DNA of 64,000 nt from Planctomycetaceae bacterium. GTDB lineage: Bacteria > Planctomycetota > Planctomycetia > Pirellulales > Pirellulaceae. The notes beneath the pieces were generated by a model. That model had not been told where the DNA came from and ran no database searches. It saw only the letters and a list, made by a program, of their open reading frames with translations. Shown piece by piece: positions 34,601-47,500 of this stretch (positions within the stretch are counted from its first letter, which is position 1; every line of letters starts with the position of its first letter). Made by a program: the position numbers and the translations under genes. The stretch covers positions 40,767 to 104,766 of the forward strand of contig RECD01000155.1 in the NCBI GenBank assembly GCA_007694185.1, read 5' to 3'.

Positions 34601-35258
34601 CAGCGATGATTTCACTGCCCGCATTTGGGACTTGAGCACCGGTCGACAGCAAGGACAAGCCATGACACACCGCAGCGTAGTTGGTAACGCCGAGTTTGAT
34701 TCCAGTGGGCGACGCATCCTGACTTCGGCACGCGACGGATCTGTCCGTGTTTGGGACGGATACAGCGGAGTCGCTGTGACCCCTTGGTTGATGCACAAAA
34801 CTGCGGTTCGAGAGGCCAACTTTAGCCCCGATGGCCGAATGGTGGCGACCGTCGACCACGAAGCCATGCGTATCTGGGAAGCCGACTCAGGCCTGCTGCT
34901 CACGGCGCCTGACTTCGCGGAATCCGTGTCGGGCATCGGATTCGACTCGATGGGCACTCGCTCTCCGTTCACCGTCGATGGAAACCACGTTCTCTGGGGG
35001 ATGGTGATTGATGAGGCAAAACTTGTCGAAGTTCAGGCCCCCCCTATACCGGTTCCGAGTTGGTACCCCGACCTTCTGGAAGCCATCGGAGGACAGGAAT
35101 TGGATGAAAATGGCAACCTCAATTTTTTGCCCGTCGGTCCGCTTTCAAGGTTCCGTAAACTCGATGATTTTCGGTTTTTGACGATGATCGAAGATCCGGA
35201 AGAGTACTATTCGAAAGTCGCGCGAAGTTGGTTTCGTGGCGAAGCCGACGGACGCTGA
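31647..35258 (+). CDS. Transmembrane Ser/Thr protein kinase with C-terminal WD40 propellers
   Basis: A 1,203-residue protein. The N-terminus has a zinc-ribbon-like Cys pattern (C4, C7, C20, C23). The Hanks-type kinase spans about 55-335: glycine loop ARGGMGVVF, VAIK Lys89, HRDIKPTN at 191-198, DFG at 211-213, APEQ at 239-242, so it should be active. One membrane helix lies at about 359-379. From residue ~460 come WD40-type repeats, enough for roughly two propellers (DGTARVWDADTG, DDFTARIWDLSTG, DGSVRVWDGYSG). The WD40 part is probably outside the cytoplasm. It sits 163 bp behind the ECF sigma gene, its likely partner. Confidence 0.93.
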   Translation: MKKCVACGRPICGSDFNQQCMLCLLSLASDPSQGFGDFVFGEFQGNEFLRQGVLPQFGDYELTEELARGGMGVVFQGRQKSLNRPVAIKLILAGHLASKEAVRRFRVEAQAAAKLDHPAIVPVFEVGEIEGQHFLSMKFLEGGNLRERLGEFVPSTRDGASGTLRQQRKIAELISRVAEALDFAHKHGVLHRDIKPTNVLIDHAGQPYLSDFGLAKLLDADESELTHSAAVLGSPSYMAPEQAAGNHGNVTTSTDIYGLGAVLYELLTGRPPFLAETPLATMALVVGAAPTPPRKSNPYIGRDLETIALKCLEKRPQDRYGSVANVVEELQRYLAGKPILARPITRPEQLWRWSRRSPWVAGLTVALVLAVGFGIAGVLWQGYLARANNFELRVALNRSHRLNIEAMIDRGEDSLALAHLADRIRNDPSDWQSAMLATSIVRSRRFLRPLSLPAGHEGAEILHAVMHPAGTLFATASVDGTARVWDADTGAELCRATHTAAVNRVAFSHDGALIVSASSDGSVKVTSVASSEEILKVPHPAAVQFALFEPDGSVFITSASDARIRFFSTTDGGQLSDFSPHSRATHLDVSADWKSLLVGCESGEMSLWDISDVGNPRLRTELPAVPGLVACSLVNQDRYVCVEKGRVSYRSIENSQVIFERDTRLYSPPAVAFRSKLIATPVGSRMAQIFELEGGRTVSDRLFSNYGLVSAAFDSTERWLARGDLDYSVIVTDLLSNRTAVSPLLLSSVPHQLRFSDNGERLFIVSGEIYLQADLPLVSRSAAVYEITGATNERTFRPDTARASLTAASTDGNWFAVADLKGNVHLLDRSFRYVRTLRIVDSQFIVGLAFVNDSRRLVIGGADGRYSVYDVETDQVVWKAVNTGHAAYCYRLSPDGELLAVGADNGHVTLWELESAEQFGETLFHEASLNDVGFSRDGRYLATASDDKTGKLWQVGETKLLLTMRHPAGVQAVKFSPDGKRVVTGSDDFTARIWDLSTGRQQGQAMTHRSVVGNAEFDSSGRRILTSARDGSVRVWDGYSGVAVTPWLMHKTAVREANFSPDGRMVATVDHEAMRIWEADSGLLLTAPDFAESVSGIGFDSMGTRSPFTVDGNHVLWGMVIDEAKLVEVQAPPIPVPSWYPDLLEAIGGQELDENGNLNFLPVGPLSRFRKLDDFRFLTMIEDPEEYYSKVARSWFRGEADGR

Positions 35259-35532
35259 CCTGTTAAGGAGCGGCCGATCTTTTACTGGCGCTAAGTGTTG
35301 TCCTCCGGGGGACTTCCGCAGGGACGCAAAACGCTGAATTGCGCCACTTATTGAACGTCCGATCCTAAATGTCCTGCATGGGCCGGGACTTCGACGGTCG
35401 GCCTACCCCACGTGAACGATGATCTTGCATGATGCACGTCAACAAATGCCATCGCACAAAACTTGAACGCTGTAATCGACACGACCGTTGCCCGATCGTT
35501 CAAATTTTACCGAGACGAGCCTGTCGACGTGC
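35259..35532. other. Convergent spacer between the kinase and the giant gene
   Basis: A 274-bp gap with no supported gene. The hairpin at 35381-35403 is the only clear structure. A short palindrome TGCAT-G-ATGCA lies near 35423-35433. Confidence 0.4.
35381..35403. terminator. Hairpin in the convergent kinase/giant-gene spacer
   Basis: GGCCG and CGGCC pair, with an inner GAC/GTC stem offset by two bases. It could serve as a bidirectional terminator. Confidence 0.3.
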
Positions 35533-38500
35533 TCAAAATCGTAAAGTTCCATCGGCCGCATGCAGACCATTGAGCCGCTCCTTGACGACCTCGAGCAGCG
35601 CGAGGTTGAAATGGTCTTTTTCCATGGGCTCGGAGCCGATGCCCGAGAAATCGTCGAATGAATCGACGCCGCCGTCGAATTGATCATGCAGGAAGATGTG
35701 GTCCACGGCCTCTGCGTTACTGCCCTGAACATTCAAGTCGTAGAACTGGGCGTGTTTGGTGTTACCAACCTTGACGCTGTCGGCGCCGCCTTTGGCCGCG
35801 ACGATTCCACGCACGGTTCCCGCGTCGAAGGTGCCGATCCGGCCACCGACGACCACCGCGCTGTCGCCGTCGATCGTGCCGTTGACCTTGAGGCTGGCGA
35901 GATCCCCCTGCACCGCGATCTGACTGTCTCGCATGCCGCCGTTGATGACGACGTCGCCTACGACCTTTGACTTCTTGCGGACATGCCCACCGTGGATGCT
36001 ATCCAGAACGATGATCTGACCGCCGGATAGCCCGCCGTTGACGGTGATGCCGCCCAGTCGCTTGGCAACCGGTCCTTCGACCGTTTCCACGCCGATGCTC
36101 CCTTCGGTGGCGATCAATCCCGACATGCCGCCATTGACCGTCACATGGCTGACAAGATCGCCGCGAACCAATAACTGTCCACTGAGCCCGCCGCCACGGC
36201 CGACTTGAATCCGGGTCGTCTCGAAGGTCGCTTTGCCTCTCCTGTCGTAGGCGACGTAAAGCTGTCCGACGTCGCCGGCTTGCAAAGTCACCTCACCGGT
36301 AATCGGATCGGTTCGCAAGCCGGTGGTCTGCACCACGCCGGTGAGCGGTCCGCTGTTGATAATGAGTGAGCCGAAGAGACTCGTTACCCAGACATCTGCA
36401 TCCATCGGGCCATGCAAAGTCAAGTCGCCCATCGGTCCGGTGCTGGTCAGCCGCGGCGTGGCCTGGAACAAACCGTCGACCTTAGTCTTTTTGGTCTGGT
36501 GCGGAACCGCGTCGCTCATCGCTGCTTCGAACTGCTGGACCAGCGTTTCGTTGGTCACGAAGGCCGAGAGCGATTGGCGGGTATCGATCGAAGCGCCGTC
36601 GCCACGGATGTCGATTGCCAGGACTTGCGAATCCTTCTGTTTGCCCTTGTCGTCGAAGCTGGGGATCACGGTGACCAGCGCCGTGGCGGCGCCCCGCTCG
36701 GCATTGCTCTTGGTAATCACGTTGCCAGCGGCGATGTTCAGCGGATCGGCTGCCGCAACCACATACTGTACCGTCAGGTAAATCGGCTTGTCGGTGAAAC
36801 CGCCGCCACCGGCAGATTCGACGAAGAACAAGGCCATGTGTTGTTGGTCGGAGAAGGGGACTCGGAAGGTGTTCCTTGCCGGAGTGAGCGCCGTACCTGA
36901 GGCCAGCAGCTTACGAGCTTCGCCGCGTGAGGTGTCGATGCCAAGCTCGATCTTGCCGTCATCTTTGCGGTGCGAACCAAACGCCACGGCCTGGATGCTG
37001 CGAGCGGCGATCGCATAGTGCGGCGCCAGGTCGCGGACGGCCACGCCGGCCAAGTCGTCCTGCGGCAGCCGAACGCCGCCGGTGGTGCCGGAGCCGAACC
37101 AGTTCGCTGCCGTGGTGGTGACGCTGGTCAACAAGTCGCCTTCGATCGCCACATTGCGGACGCCGGAGGCACCGTTCGCATCGAGCCGCGCCAGGTTGAA
37201 CTTGGCCTGGGCATCGTAAGTAACCAGGCTCACATCGTACTGGAACGGGGCAAAACCGCTGTTTGTCATCCGGGCGGTCAACTGGGGATGAGTCAAACCT
37301 GTCGCCGTTCCCTCGTACAGGTACCGCATCGTCACTCCGGCTGGCGAAGCGGTATCCGAAGCGGTCAGCGGATACGGATTTTCCGGCGTCCCCAACTCGA
37401 CTCGCCGTTGCACCCCACCTTCGGCAATTTGCATGATCAATGGTCCCGTTCCTGCCTGGGCGCGAACGGTACCGACGTGGTCGGCGGTGATGGTCCCTGG
37501 TGTCGCCCCACCCGCATAGAGGCTGCTCAACGTCCCCTTGACATCCAAGGTTCCGGTCAAGTGCCGTCCGATCAGAATGTGTGAGTTTTCCAAACCACGC
37601 AGGTTCAGACGTCCTGCCAAAGCATTGGCAAACGTTGCAACCAATGAATTTGCGAAACCCTGGCCGCCGTCGATCGTCGTTTCGGTCGCTGGACGTGTCT
37701 CATTCAGCAAAAACGCATTGACCAGTCCTCTGCCACCTAGTACTTCCAGAGCGGCAAGGCCCGCGCCCGAATAGTCGATTCTCTCAAGTCCTCGTGTGGT
37801 TGTGTCGGGTGTGATCGTATAAAGGCTTGTCGAGTTTGCTCCGTGAATCGTCAAACGATTGTCCGAATCGTCATCCACAATCGTGACCGTTCGCGTCGAG
37901 CCGTTTCCGTGGAAGCCCACGACGAAATTATCGTCTCCCGTGCCGCCGTCCAGGACGACTGCGGGAGTGACGCTGCTTTGGACTTCGATTGAATCGTCAC
38001 CACCGTAGGCATTCACGCGGACCGTTTCGACACCCAAGAACGGCCCCGAAGTGACTCCGTTGACCGAGACCTGCACACCATTGGTTCCTACCCCTGAAAG
38101 AACGATCTCGTCGGCGGCTTCGCTGCCCGACACGAGCAACGTCGTGCCTTGTAGATCCGCAATGCGAATCGTGTGATTGAGCACGTAGACCGAACTGGTT
38201 CCTAGATCTTTGTCGGTGGCAGTAACACGGATTTCAAACTGCCCGCTGTCGACAAAGGTGTGGCTGACGCGAGTCCCGGACAATCCACTCACTCTGACAG
38301 GTTGGCTGCCATCGCCCCAGTTGATAACAAACTCGAAACCTGCGGCCTGATCCAGAGGCGAAGCATCGATCGCGGTCAGCTCAAACGTACGCTCTTGGAA
38401 CCGAACGCCGTCAAAGCCGTCTACTGGCGGACTGATCGCGACAATCGGTGCAACGTTGGTCACGGCGATTGTTTCGTCCACCGAAGTGCTCGCGCCGTCC

Positions 38501-41500
38501 TTGTCGGTCGCGGTAAGCACGATGCGGTAGCTGCCGTTATCGTTGGGTGTGAAGCTCCAGTTGCTGCTGGTACCCGTGGCAAACGCCGTTTGGCCGCCGT
38601 TCTTGAACACAGACCATGCCAACGTGACTCCGTCGTTGGGCACGGCAAAGCCCGGATCGGTGGCAGTCCCGCTAACGTGAATCGCCGTCCCCTCCAGCCG
38701 CACCGAACTGATGCTGACGATGCTGGGCGTGGGAGCGACATTGGCGACCGTGATCGTCTGCTCGACCGAAGTGCTGGCGCTGTCCTTGTCGGTAGCCGTC
38801 AGCACGATGCGGTAGCTGTCGTTATCGTCAGGCGTGAAGCTCCAGTCGCTGCCGGTACCCGTGGCAAACGCCGTTTGGCCGCCGTTCTTAAACACCGTCC
38901 ATGCTAATGTGACTCCGTCGTTGGGCACGGCAAAGCCTGGATCGGTCGCGGTCCCGCTGACTTGAATCGCCGTCCCCTCAAACCGCACCGAGCTGATGCT
39001 GACGATGCTGGGCGTGGGAGCGACATTGGCGACCGTGATCGTTTGCTCGACCGAAGTGCTCGCGCCGTCCTTATCGGTGGCGGTCAGCACGATGCGGTAA
39101 CTGCCGTTATCGTTGGGTGTGAAGCTCCAGTCGCTGCCGGCGCCGGTGGCAAATGCCGTTTGGCCGCCATTTTTGAACACAGACCATGCCAGTGTGACTC
39201 CGTCGTTGGGCACAGCAAACCCGGGGTCGGTCGCGGTCCCGCTTACTTGAATCGCCGTCCCCTCAAGCCGCACCGAGCTGATGCTGACGATGCTGGGCGT
39301 GGGAGCGATGTTAGCGACCGTGATCGTCTGCTCGACCGAAGTGCTGGCGCTGTCCTTGTCGGTGGCGGTCAGCACGATGCGGTAGCTGCCGTTGTCGTCA
39401 GGCGTGAAGCTCCAGTTGCTGCTGGTGCCCGTGGCAAACGCCGTTGGACCGCTGTTCTTGAACACAGACCAAGCCAACGTGACTCCGTCGTTGGGTACGG
39501 CAAAGCCCGGATCGGTGGCAGTCCCACTGACTTGAATCGTCGTCCCTTCCAGCCGCACCGAACTGATGCTGACTAGGGTCGGAGTCGGAGCAACGTTCGC
39601 TACGGTGATTGTCCGTTCGGTCGAATTACTGACGGTGCCCGGCACCGACGCGGTTAGAACGATGCGATATTGCCCATTGTCGTTAGGCACGAAGCTCCAA
39701 TCTCCACCGCTGCCACTGGCGTACAAGTTGGTCCCCTTGAAGACGTTCCAGGTCAAGGAAACCGCATCCGAGGTCACAGGGTTGGCCGGCGATCCGATCA
39801 CGCCCTTGACCGGGACCGGCGTTCCCTCAAGTCGCGTTTCGCCAACCTCGGTGATGAATGGGATCGGTGCAACCACCGACACGAATCGGTTGATCGCGGT
39901 TTGGGCACCATCCAAACCAGAAACGGTCAAACGAATGGTATGGTTTCCGGAGAACCTTGGTGTGAAAGTGACCTGATCTCCGGACAGAACGATCGGAGCG
40001 CCGATGGGCGGGAAGATCGTCCAGGTGTAATTGAGTGGTTCGGTCGTGGGATAAGAAGCAGTCGCTGACAGGCTGGCCGGTACCCCGACCATAACGAGTT
40101 CCGGCAAAATCACCGAGGTGACTGTGGGGGCGACATCGGCAATCAGCATTTCAGTCGAGATGGTTGCGGAACCATTTACCGAACTTGCCGAGAGGGTGAT
40201 TTGATAGATGCCAGCACGGGTCGGAACGAACGATGCACTCGATCCGGTCCTGGTGGTTGGTTCTCCTTTACCGGCCGGTGGCGCGATCGTCCAAGTCAAA
40301 ATCACCGGAGCGCCCAGGGCGTCGGTGGCAGAGCCGTTCAACAGGAGGGCAGTGCCCTTGGTCCCCGCTGAGGGAACACCGAAAGTTTGAATGGAGACGG
40401 TCGAAGCGAACACGGCAAACGCTCCCGATCGAGTCGTCTTGCCTCCATCCTTGTCAGCAACTTCCAAAACCACTTGATGCACGCCAGCAACCGTCGGTGC
40501 ATAGTTTGCATTCGACCCGGTCACGGTGACGGACTGGTTGTTGGAATCGGTGATCGTCCAAGTGAATTGCAATGTGGCAATGTCGCCGGGAACGTCCGTG
40601 GCTGCGGCGGAGAATGGAACCCCAAATCCGACATAGCCACGCTGCGGAATGTTAAACGACGTGATGGTCGGAGCCACGTTGCCCACGTCGAACGATGCCA
40701 TGCGTGCCGCTTGGCCACCATCCTTGTCAATGACGACGACAGTTGCGAGATAGTTACCACTATCGGTGAGCGGGATATCCACGACACGCCCGGCGAAGTG
40801 CAGCAGATTGCCGTCCGGTTGGGTGATTGTCCATGCGTATTGTAGTGATGGCACGTCGGCGGCAACGTCGCTGGCCGGTGGAACCGACAAACGTACCGTC
40901 TGGCCTTCCAACGGCGTCTCGCTTGGAACCACGATACTCCCCAGCACCGGATCGGCATTGGCAACCGAGATGGTTCCCGCCGCCTGAGTCGTTGAGCCTC
41001 CATCGTTGTCAAAAACCGTCAATTGGACTGAATAGACGCCGTTGTCGGGAGGCGTGAAGGTGGCGTTTGCCCCCGCCCGAACAATCACATTGTCATTGGC
41101 GTCCGGCTGACCCGGCGAGGTGATGGTCCAGCGGTAGTTGAGCGAATCGTTCAGGCCGGGATCGACCGCCGCAGCGCTCAGCACCATCTGTACCCCTTCC
41201 ACCCCGCTTGTCGGAACACTGACCGAGGTGATGACGGGAGGCAGATTACTCACCAGAACGTCCGCAACGCGCGAGTCGCTGTCTCCGAAGCGATCGGTCA
41301 CAGTCAACGTCACCAGGTATTGGTCGTTATCCGGCCAGGTGAACTGAACTTGGCGTCCCGGAAGCGTCGCAATCACTGACCATGCGTGAACCGGCTGATT
41401 GTTGACCAGCGTGATCACGGGCCCTTTGCGTCGTACGGTCCACTGATAGGAAAGCCCCTCTTCGCCGCCGACCGAGCTCGCATTGGCGGAGAAACTTGAT

Positions 41501-44500
41501 GTCTGGCCCTCGAAAGCCGTCGCGGGAACGATGAAATCGTCGCTCTGCGAACCGATCGCCGGCGGAGTGTTTTCGACCTCCAGCACCGCGACTCTTTGGT
41601 CCTCCCCACCGTCCTTATCGGAGACGACCAAAATCACGTCGAACAATCCGCCGTACGGAGTGAACGCGAAGGACGTACCGCTGCCGGACTGGGATGCGAC
41701 CGTTTGGCCGGTTTCCCGGTCTCGCACCGTCCACGTGAACGTCAGCGGATCGAAAATCCCGGCAGGATCGGTGGCAGTCGCGGTGAAGGTGACCGCTTCT
41801 CCGCTGGTACCGGTTTCCGGACCATCGAAACTGGCAATCGTCGGGGCGACATTCGCGACGTCGATCGTTCGAGAATAAGTGGACGTTGCTCCCTGTGGAT
41901 CGGTTACGCTCAACGTTACTAGATAGAGTCCGTTGTCCGCCGGAGTGAAGGAATCGCTACTGGAGCTGAGGAACTCGTAGCCGATCGCACCATCGGCCCT
42001 TACAACATGGGTCCCGACTCCTGAGATCGATCCCAGCCTCACTTGGGAATCGGAAACGATCAGCGCCGCAGTCGCGGTCGCGGTTCCGTTGACCGAATTC
42101 GTGGTGATGGTGATCGAATACGTTCCGTCGCTATCGGGATTCAACGCAATCTCGTCGCCACTCAAAGTAACGGTCTCGTCATCTGGCGAGGTGATCATCC
42201 AAGTGGTCGTCACGTCTGCTCCGAGGACGTCGGTTCCGAAAGCGGATAACCAGATGACGTCGGAGGCCTCTTCATCCGGAGTTGCGGCCAAGTTGAGGAT
42301 CGCCACCGGTGAAGGAGTGAAGTCATGTTGATAAACCGTCGACCCATTACGCGATACCGTCCACGAGAACGTGAGCGGTTCGTATCCTACCACCATGGAT
42401 GCAGCGGAGGCGGATAGGAGAATCGGAGTCCCTTCTTGACCATCGACGGATATCGAGGGATTGTTCGTCAGGGCATTTGGGAACACCGGAGATGCGTTAG
42501 CCACCGTTAACGAGAGGGTATTGGATGGATTGAAGAAGGTTCCTTCGTTGTCGGTTAGTTGTGTGACCTTCACCATGAATGTCCCATCTGTCGGAACGAA
42601 AAGGTAAGTGTGGCTGGCGGTCGTGACGTTGCCGGGCAGAGTCACGATCGTGCCGTCGCCCCAGTCGATCACCAGGCTGTCCGCCGTGTCGTCACCTGGA
42701 TCGGTCACTGCAAGTTGGACCGTGAACGGTTCGGCGGCACCCTGGACTGTCGCAAGCGAAGGTGCGGAAAGGGTCACGGTCGGAGCGACGTCATTGACAG
42801 TGATCGTCGATGTCGTCGAGACATCACCACGGGCAGTAATCGCCGTCACCAGGATGTCATAATCAGTGCCGCCGATCGCGCCGTTGACGTAGGTGTGAGT
42901 GAAGGTTTGCGTGGCCGTGCCATTGCCATCGGCAGTCTGCACCGAGCCATCGCCCCACTGGATTCGCCACGAGTGAATCGCCACGCCGACCGGGTGGTTG
43001 GCGGTGAGCGTCAGGTTGGCCACCGATCCTTCGTTGATCGTGCTCGCGGAAAGATTGGCAGAGAGAGTTGGCGCGACCGGCGCGACGAAGAAGGTGGCAA
43101 ACAACTCGCGTGCGCCGCCGTCTTTGTCCCGCAGCACGGCCCGCACGGTCTTCAATCCCGGAGCGCTGAACACCGAGGCGGGAATGTCGATCGCCGTCCC
43201 CACCGCTTGATTTGCTAAGTTGGGCGTTGGTGAGGCGATATCGGCGGTTAAGCTGACGTCGAAGTAAAGATCGAGGCTGGCGGTGGCGGCGGTATCCTCC
43301 GGAGACGGGTCGGCATAGTTCGTCAGCATCACGGTGATGGAGCCGGCCGAACTTCCTTCAATGACGCTGGCGCTGCTGAGTGCAAGCGTGCCGGTGGGCG
43401 CGGTGTTGACCACCGAGAACGAAACCGCGGCACTGGTCGCCGTGAAGGTTGCCGGATTCGTCTGCGTTGGAATGCTTTCGTTATTGTAAAGTGCCCTGAC
43501 GCGAATGCTGAACGTGCCGTTGTCCCTCACGCCCCTCGCCTTCAGGTCGTCCCAGGTCTGAGTGATGGTGGGGGTAGTGGTTTCGACCTCATAAGTGCCA
43601 TCTGCTCCGAAGTCCCACTGGAACTTGATCGGGGTTCCCTCAAAGCCGGCGGTGGCAGTGAAGCCATCTCCCTCGGCGATCGAAGCCGAGTAGGACGCGA
43701 TCACCACCGAGCCCGTTCCCGGCCGCACCTGCACGTCGCTCTGCTTCGACGTCTCGCCGTCCTCGTCCAGCACAGTGACGGTAATCTTGAAATCGCCGGC
43801 CTTGGCATACACGTGCGTAGCGCTGGTAGCGTCGGCGCCGAGAGTCGCCGTCGAGGTGCCGTCGCCCCAATTGACGGCCCACTTTTGCACACGGTCGTTA
43901 CCGGGGTCAGTCGCCTTGAGCGGAATAGTGAAGGCCACACCCAACGTCGCCAAACCGGGAACGTCGGCCAGTGTCGGCGCCGTGTCGGTGACCAACAGCA
44001 TAGTCGAAGCGTCAGCGGCCAGCTCGATGATCTGGCCGCCGAACGACTGGGCGTTCTCCGTTGTTGTCGCCCGCACCGCGATCGGATAAGCCGTTGGCGC
44101 GGCGGGTGAGCGTGCACCGTCGTTGATGCCGAAAGCGACAAGGTCGTCCCAGGTCAACGTAATCGAGGCACCACGGGCATCGCCAAAGTCACCGTCGCCA
44201 TCCAAATCCCACTCGTAACGGACGCCGGGCTGATTGCTGAGGTCGGTTGCGGTGAAGGTGACCGATTGACCTTCGCTGATCGTCGGGCTTGAGATGCTGA
44301 TGCTGGGCCGAGGCGCGGTTGTAAGAAACACTTGCTTTGGATCGGCTTTGTACAAACCGGTGAAGACGACGTTGCCGAAGCCGCTCTTCACGATGGTGTC
44401 GTTCGAGGTGTGGGTGCCCAGGAAGCCTGCCCCTTCGCCGTCATAGAACAGCGCATCGCCGGCGAAGCTTGGGCCGGTGCCGGTGGCTAGATCGCCGCTG

Positions 44501-47500
44501 ACGGTCACCGAGGACGAAACGGGAATCCCTTCGCCGCGGACGCGCACGATGTCGATGTCCGTGCCTGCTTGATTGACATTGACGGCGACATTTGCATTAG
44601 TTGCCACGTTTTGCACTACCACTTGGTCGGAGCCGCTACCGCCGATGATGGTGACCGCGCGAGGGGTCGCTCCCGATTCGAAGGGACGACTGACGGTCTG
44701 CTGAATCGTCACCACGTCGTTGCCGGTGCCGGCGTCGATGGTCAGCTTAGTGGCCGTTGGTCCCATGTCCGAGACGGAGATCAGATCGTCTCCGCCGTGA
44801 CCCAGAATTGTCAACTCGACGGTTGCTCCTGCCACCAGAGCAGGCGCCGATAGCAACCGGATCGTATCGTTGTCGCTGCCCCCTTCGAGCGTGACTTTGG
44901 TCATGTCGGTGAACGTAGTCTGCACATTGAATGGCCGAGCCGACGTGAGCGGAGCGACGCTCAGCACGGCGAAGCCCGAGTTCTCGTTGTTGCGGGCCGA
45001 CGCGCTGGCGACGACCAGCTTGTTGTTGCTCAAAGCGAAAACTGCGGAAGGCTGGAAGATACCGCTGGCAGCCCGACCATCGCGGGCCGACTGCACAAAC
45101 GTGAGCGCACCGGTATTGGTGTCGCGAAGGAAGACCACGATCGAGCTATCGGCTGTCCCGGCCACAAACACGTACGAGCCGTCCGCGGCAACCGACACGG
45201 CCGAAGCGCCACGAAGCCCAGTGATGCCGTTGCCGTTGGCGTAGCTGTTTATCAGCGTCAGCGCCGAACCGCTTTCCTCGAAATGGAAGACGCGGCCGGT
45301 CGCGCTGACGGCGTACACCGACGATCCAAAGACCGCGACGTCGGCCAAGCCAGTTAGGCCGGTCGCTGAGAGCGTGGTTTCCATAAGCGAGGCAGCGACC
45401 GACGTAACACCCGTGCCGCCTCCGGTGATGACGTAGGCTCGGCCGCCTGCCACTTGCAGCTTGGTCGCATTGCTGACCGACAGCGTGGCGCTGGCGGCAG
45501 CAGGCAACACGCCCATCGGAGCGGGCAGATCGTACGACTTCACGTCATTGGTAGTGGCCACATACAGCTTGCCGTCGGCGTGGGTCAGCGACCGTGCGCC
45601 CACCAAATACGATTGGGTTCCGTGGGCGGCCGGTGTGGTCCAGCTCCAATGGGAAATCGATAGGCCAGAGGTTCGGAAGACCGTGTAGGCGCCGGTATTC
45701 GGGTTCACCACCAATGCGTCGTGGTAGGTCAGTTGCTGGGCGATGCCGTTGACGACGACGTCATAGGTGATGCTGGAGATGGCGATCGACGGCACGCCCG
45801 TGAGCGCTCCAATCGGAACCTGCACGCCGTCGAAGAACGTGGTCCAGGCATTGGTTTCCCGGTCATAGACGCCCAGCGCCTTGTCCGTGGGGGAGTATCC
45901 GTACAGGAAGCGGCCGTCCGGGCTGGTGGCGGAAACGCTGACGCCCGACAGCGAGCGGACATCGGCTTGGCCTTGGGTGAGCGACTGACTGGCAGATACG
46001 TTAAGGTTGTTGCTGTTGGCGATCAAACCATTGCTGATGTCATACAGGCTGACTCGGCTGCCGCCAAACGAAGTCATCAGCAGACTGTTCATTCCGACCG
46101 CGACGTCGTTATCCTCGAGACTCTGAAGGTCTCGCAATTGTTTCAGACTCGACGGAAGGCCGCTGGTCGAATCCAATACAATTTCAGTGACGTAGCCCAA
46201 CCAGGCGGAATACAGCCGGTCTCCCGCTCGGACCCACTTGTCTCCGGTCGGCTGAGTCATTGTCATTGAGTGGACGACCGTATCGACCCCTTCAATTTGC
46301 CGAATGGACGTCAGTTGATTACCGTCCCGAACATAAATTGTCGCACCGTCCGCCGACGCGACTACGCCTGACAGTGAAGACAGTGCCAAGGCGCCGTAGC
46401 CGTCACGGAAAGATTTTAGAGCGGAATTGTCGGAGGCATCCACGGGCAGGCGATCGATACCGTCCACGTTTAGCGGAGCCGTGTACTGATAATCACCAGC
46501 GACGGCGTAACCGCCCTTGGTGGCATCCGTTCCTAGCAACTCGCCGATAGTGCCATCGGCCTCGACTGCGTAGCGGTGCCGTCCGCTTGCTGTTTCGACG
46601 TAACCGACGGTCCCATCGGCGTTGAATGAGATCCGCCCCGGCCCGTCCAGCGATATCGACTGTTTCTCCGTGATCGCACCACTGGCGAACTCATACCGCT
46701 TCAGTCGGTAGTCGGAGCCGCCGAGCGTGTTTTCGATCGCCCACCAGGCGCTCTGAATGCCAAAAGAGTTGCGGTAAGCAGCCAGGGATTGCACATAAGC
46801 ACCATCCAGCGCCAGGCTGGCAAGGGCCTGGCTCTCCAAAGTTGCCGCGGGCGTGTAGATAAGATATTCATTTCGCACCCAATGGCGCTGTGTCGGGACG
46901 ACATCTCCGTCTTGGAGCACGGCTCGCACAGCAAGGAAGCGAGCCTCTTCGTCTTCCGCCAGCACCGCCGCATTGATAAATAAGCCGCCGCCGGGTGCCT
47001 CGATTGCTTTTGTCGTGAAGACTCCCGTCAGTATCGAAGGGTCGGCAGAAGACAAATCGTACCAGCCCACGCCGGTGGAGTACGTGCCGCCATCTACTAG
47101 ATGCGGAGCCGCAAAAACTCCATACGTCTTCCCGCCCACGGTGGCAACGTCAAGGCCTTGGAACCGGTAGGTTCTGCCCCCGTAGAACGTGGAGGCGGCC
47201 GTCTGGCTGAATGTTTCGCTGGCGGCATCGTAGCCCAAGAGGATAGGAGTCGGCGCCGCTCCACCCGCGTGGCTGCCGTTGATCACCAGCGTCGATGACG
47301 CCGAGTCATATTTGAACGGAGTAAACTCAATGTCTCCAGGAAAGACTTGCGATGGCGCGATGTTGCGGCCAACGTTGTAGAACGTGTAGCCGGCGATCTT
47401 TCGTATAGCCGGCGCGTCCACACCCGACCCGAAACCAAAGACATCCAGCCTGTATTCATTAGGAAATACATTGGGATTGACGATCCCGCCAGCGAACAGC

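Noticed and set aside
38260-39576. Plus-strand ORFs with repeated DADDAGRGSD... segments
   Set aside because: They mirror the 285-bp tandem repeats of the giant gene on the opposite strand and are not a separate repeat protein.
38458-39597. Possible CRISPR-like array because of regular spacing
   Set aside because: The repeats are 285 bp with no unique spacers and are in frame within the PKD domains.
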